In this document: positions 63,680 through 64,000 of the stretch, piece after piece | Layout of the letters: the number at the start of each line of letters is the position of its first letter | Numbering within the stretch: position 1 is the first letter of the stretch | NCBI RefSeq assembly: GCF_000019665.1 | Contig: NC_010794.1 | Location: 2,170,001-2,234,000 of the forward strand | Length of the DNA: 64,000 nucleotides | Direction: 5' to 3' | DNA from: Methylacidiphilum infernorum V4 | GTDB taxonomy: Bacteria; Verrucomicrobiota; Verrucomicrobiia; Methylacidiphilales; Methylacidiphilaceae | The notes under the pieces: generated by a model | The model's database searches: none | What the model was told of the DNA's origin: nothing | Seen by the model: the letters and a program-made list of their open reading frames with translations, nothing else | Made by a program: the position numbers and the translations under genes

Positions 63680-64000
63680 GAACATCATTAAAATTTTTGT
63701 GACGGGACCTTCCGGAGCGGGGAAAACGACTTTTATTCGTTCGATAAGCCAATCTGAAGTAATAACCACCGATGTGCCTTGTACGGATTTAAAGGGGAAA
63801 AAAGAAACCACGGTAGCCATGGACTACGGCTCTCTCAGCCTGGAGCGGTATTCGATCCATCTTTTTGGTTCGCCCGGGCAAGACCGTTTCGACTTTACCT
63901 GGGATATACTCAGGGAAGGGGCGATAGGCATCGTTATGCTCGTAGGAGGGCATGATCCCAGCCAGCTGCCTTCCTTAAAAAAAATCCATGATAAATTTGT
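63672..64000 (+). CDS. MglA/Srp-like small GTPase (3' end outside window)
   Basis: The frame is open to the window end. P-loop GPSGAGKTTFIRSI at about residues 12-25, and the Switch II-like segment IHLFGSPGQDRFDFTWDILR, where the usual DxxG is replaced by Ser-Pro-Gly-Gln, as in a subgroup of bacterial Ras-like GTPases. The following GIVMLVGGHDP strand fits. Partners in other bacteria are Roadblock or DUF4388 proteins that control cell polarity, motility or signalling; here the upstream gene encodes such a protein. Confidence 0.8.
   Translation, partial: MNENIIKIFVTGPSGAGKTTFIRSISQSEVITTDVPCTDLKGKKETTVAMDYGSLSLERYSIHLFGSPGQDRFDFTWDILREGAIGIVMLVGGHDPSQLPSLKKIHDKF

Overview
The window looks like a chromosomal segment of a verrucomicrobial bacterium, most likely an acidophilic methanotroph of the Methylacidiphilum type. 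This is inferred from the gene repertoire and layout, not from a marker gene: a group 3b [NiFe] hydrogenase next to pyruvate:ferredoxin oxidoreductase, a glycogen synthase, an rplM-rpsI-argCJBDF string, a rhodanese-DUF5069 fusion and moderate GC. No rRNA or tRNA gene was recognised.

Layout. (1) 1-4741: purine/nitrogen salvage, with the 3' part of an NCS1 permease, allantoate amidohydrolase, (S)-ureidoglycine aminohydrolase and the small (FeS/FAD) subunit of xanthine dehydrogenase without its molybdopterin subunit. (2) 4742-7134: about 2.4 kb without an intact gene, holding decayed reading frames and a compact, GC-rich multi-branch RNA fold at 6426-6522. (3) 7135-14297: housekeeping and accessory genes (Nudix, stand-alone LigD phosphoesterase, ExbBD, DUF883, glycogen synthase, cytochrome c, cyclase). 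(4) 14351-21174: arginine biosynthesis (argCJBDF) downstream of ribosomal genes rplM-rpsI, then a MIF-type tautomerase. (5) 21231-27100: a non-autonomous IS200/IS605-like remnant, acetolactate synthase, a beta-carbonic anhydrase-family enzyme, a DHPS-like protein, hisB and two secreted proteins. (6) 27117-28993: a GC-rich IS607-type element with intact serine recombinase and TnpB, inserted just upstream of a ferritin-like/VIT iron transporter. (7) 30164-32760: a coupled pair of unknown genes, one split by a single in-frame TGA. (8) 32905-44138: a redox island. On one strand lie nifJ, a DHODH-like flavoprotein and a second copy of the hydrogenase beta/gamma (diaphorase) subunits. Divergently lies a complete group 3b hydrogenase operon with an embedded cyclic-nucleotide-binding protein. 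(9) 44524-64000: rfbAB, riboflavin synthase, SDR, EgtD-like methyltransferase, ComEC, rhodanese, mnmG with two perfect parS-like palindromes, dnaB, thiG, mqnD, a deacetylase, cytochrome c, thrB, rhomboid, nadC, and a DUF4388/small-GTPase pair cut by the window end.

Three segments (21391-21506, 28858-28993, 55798-55936) share the same conserved boxes around a central stem. The stem differs in sequence in all three but pairs in each, which is the signature of TnpB-type guide (omega) RNAs. Only one of the three lies next to an intact tnpB. This, the split electron-transfer module around nifJ, and the unexplained RNA fold at 6426-6522 are the most interesting observations.
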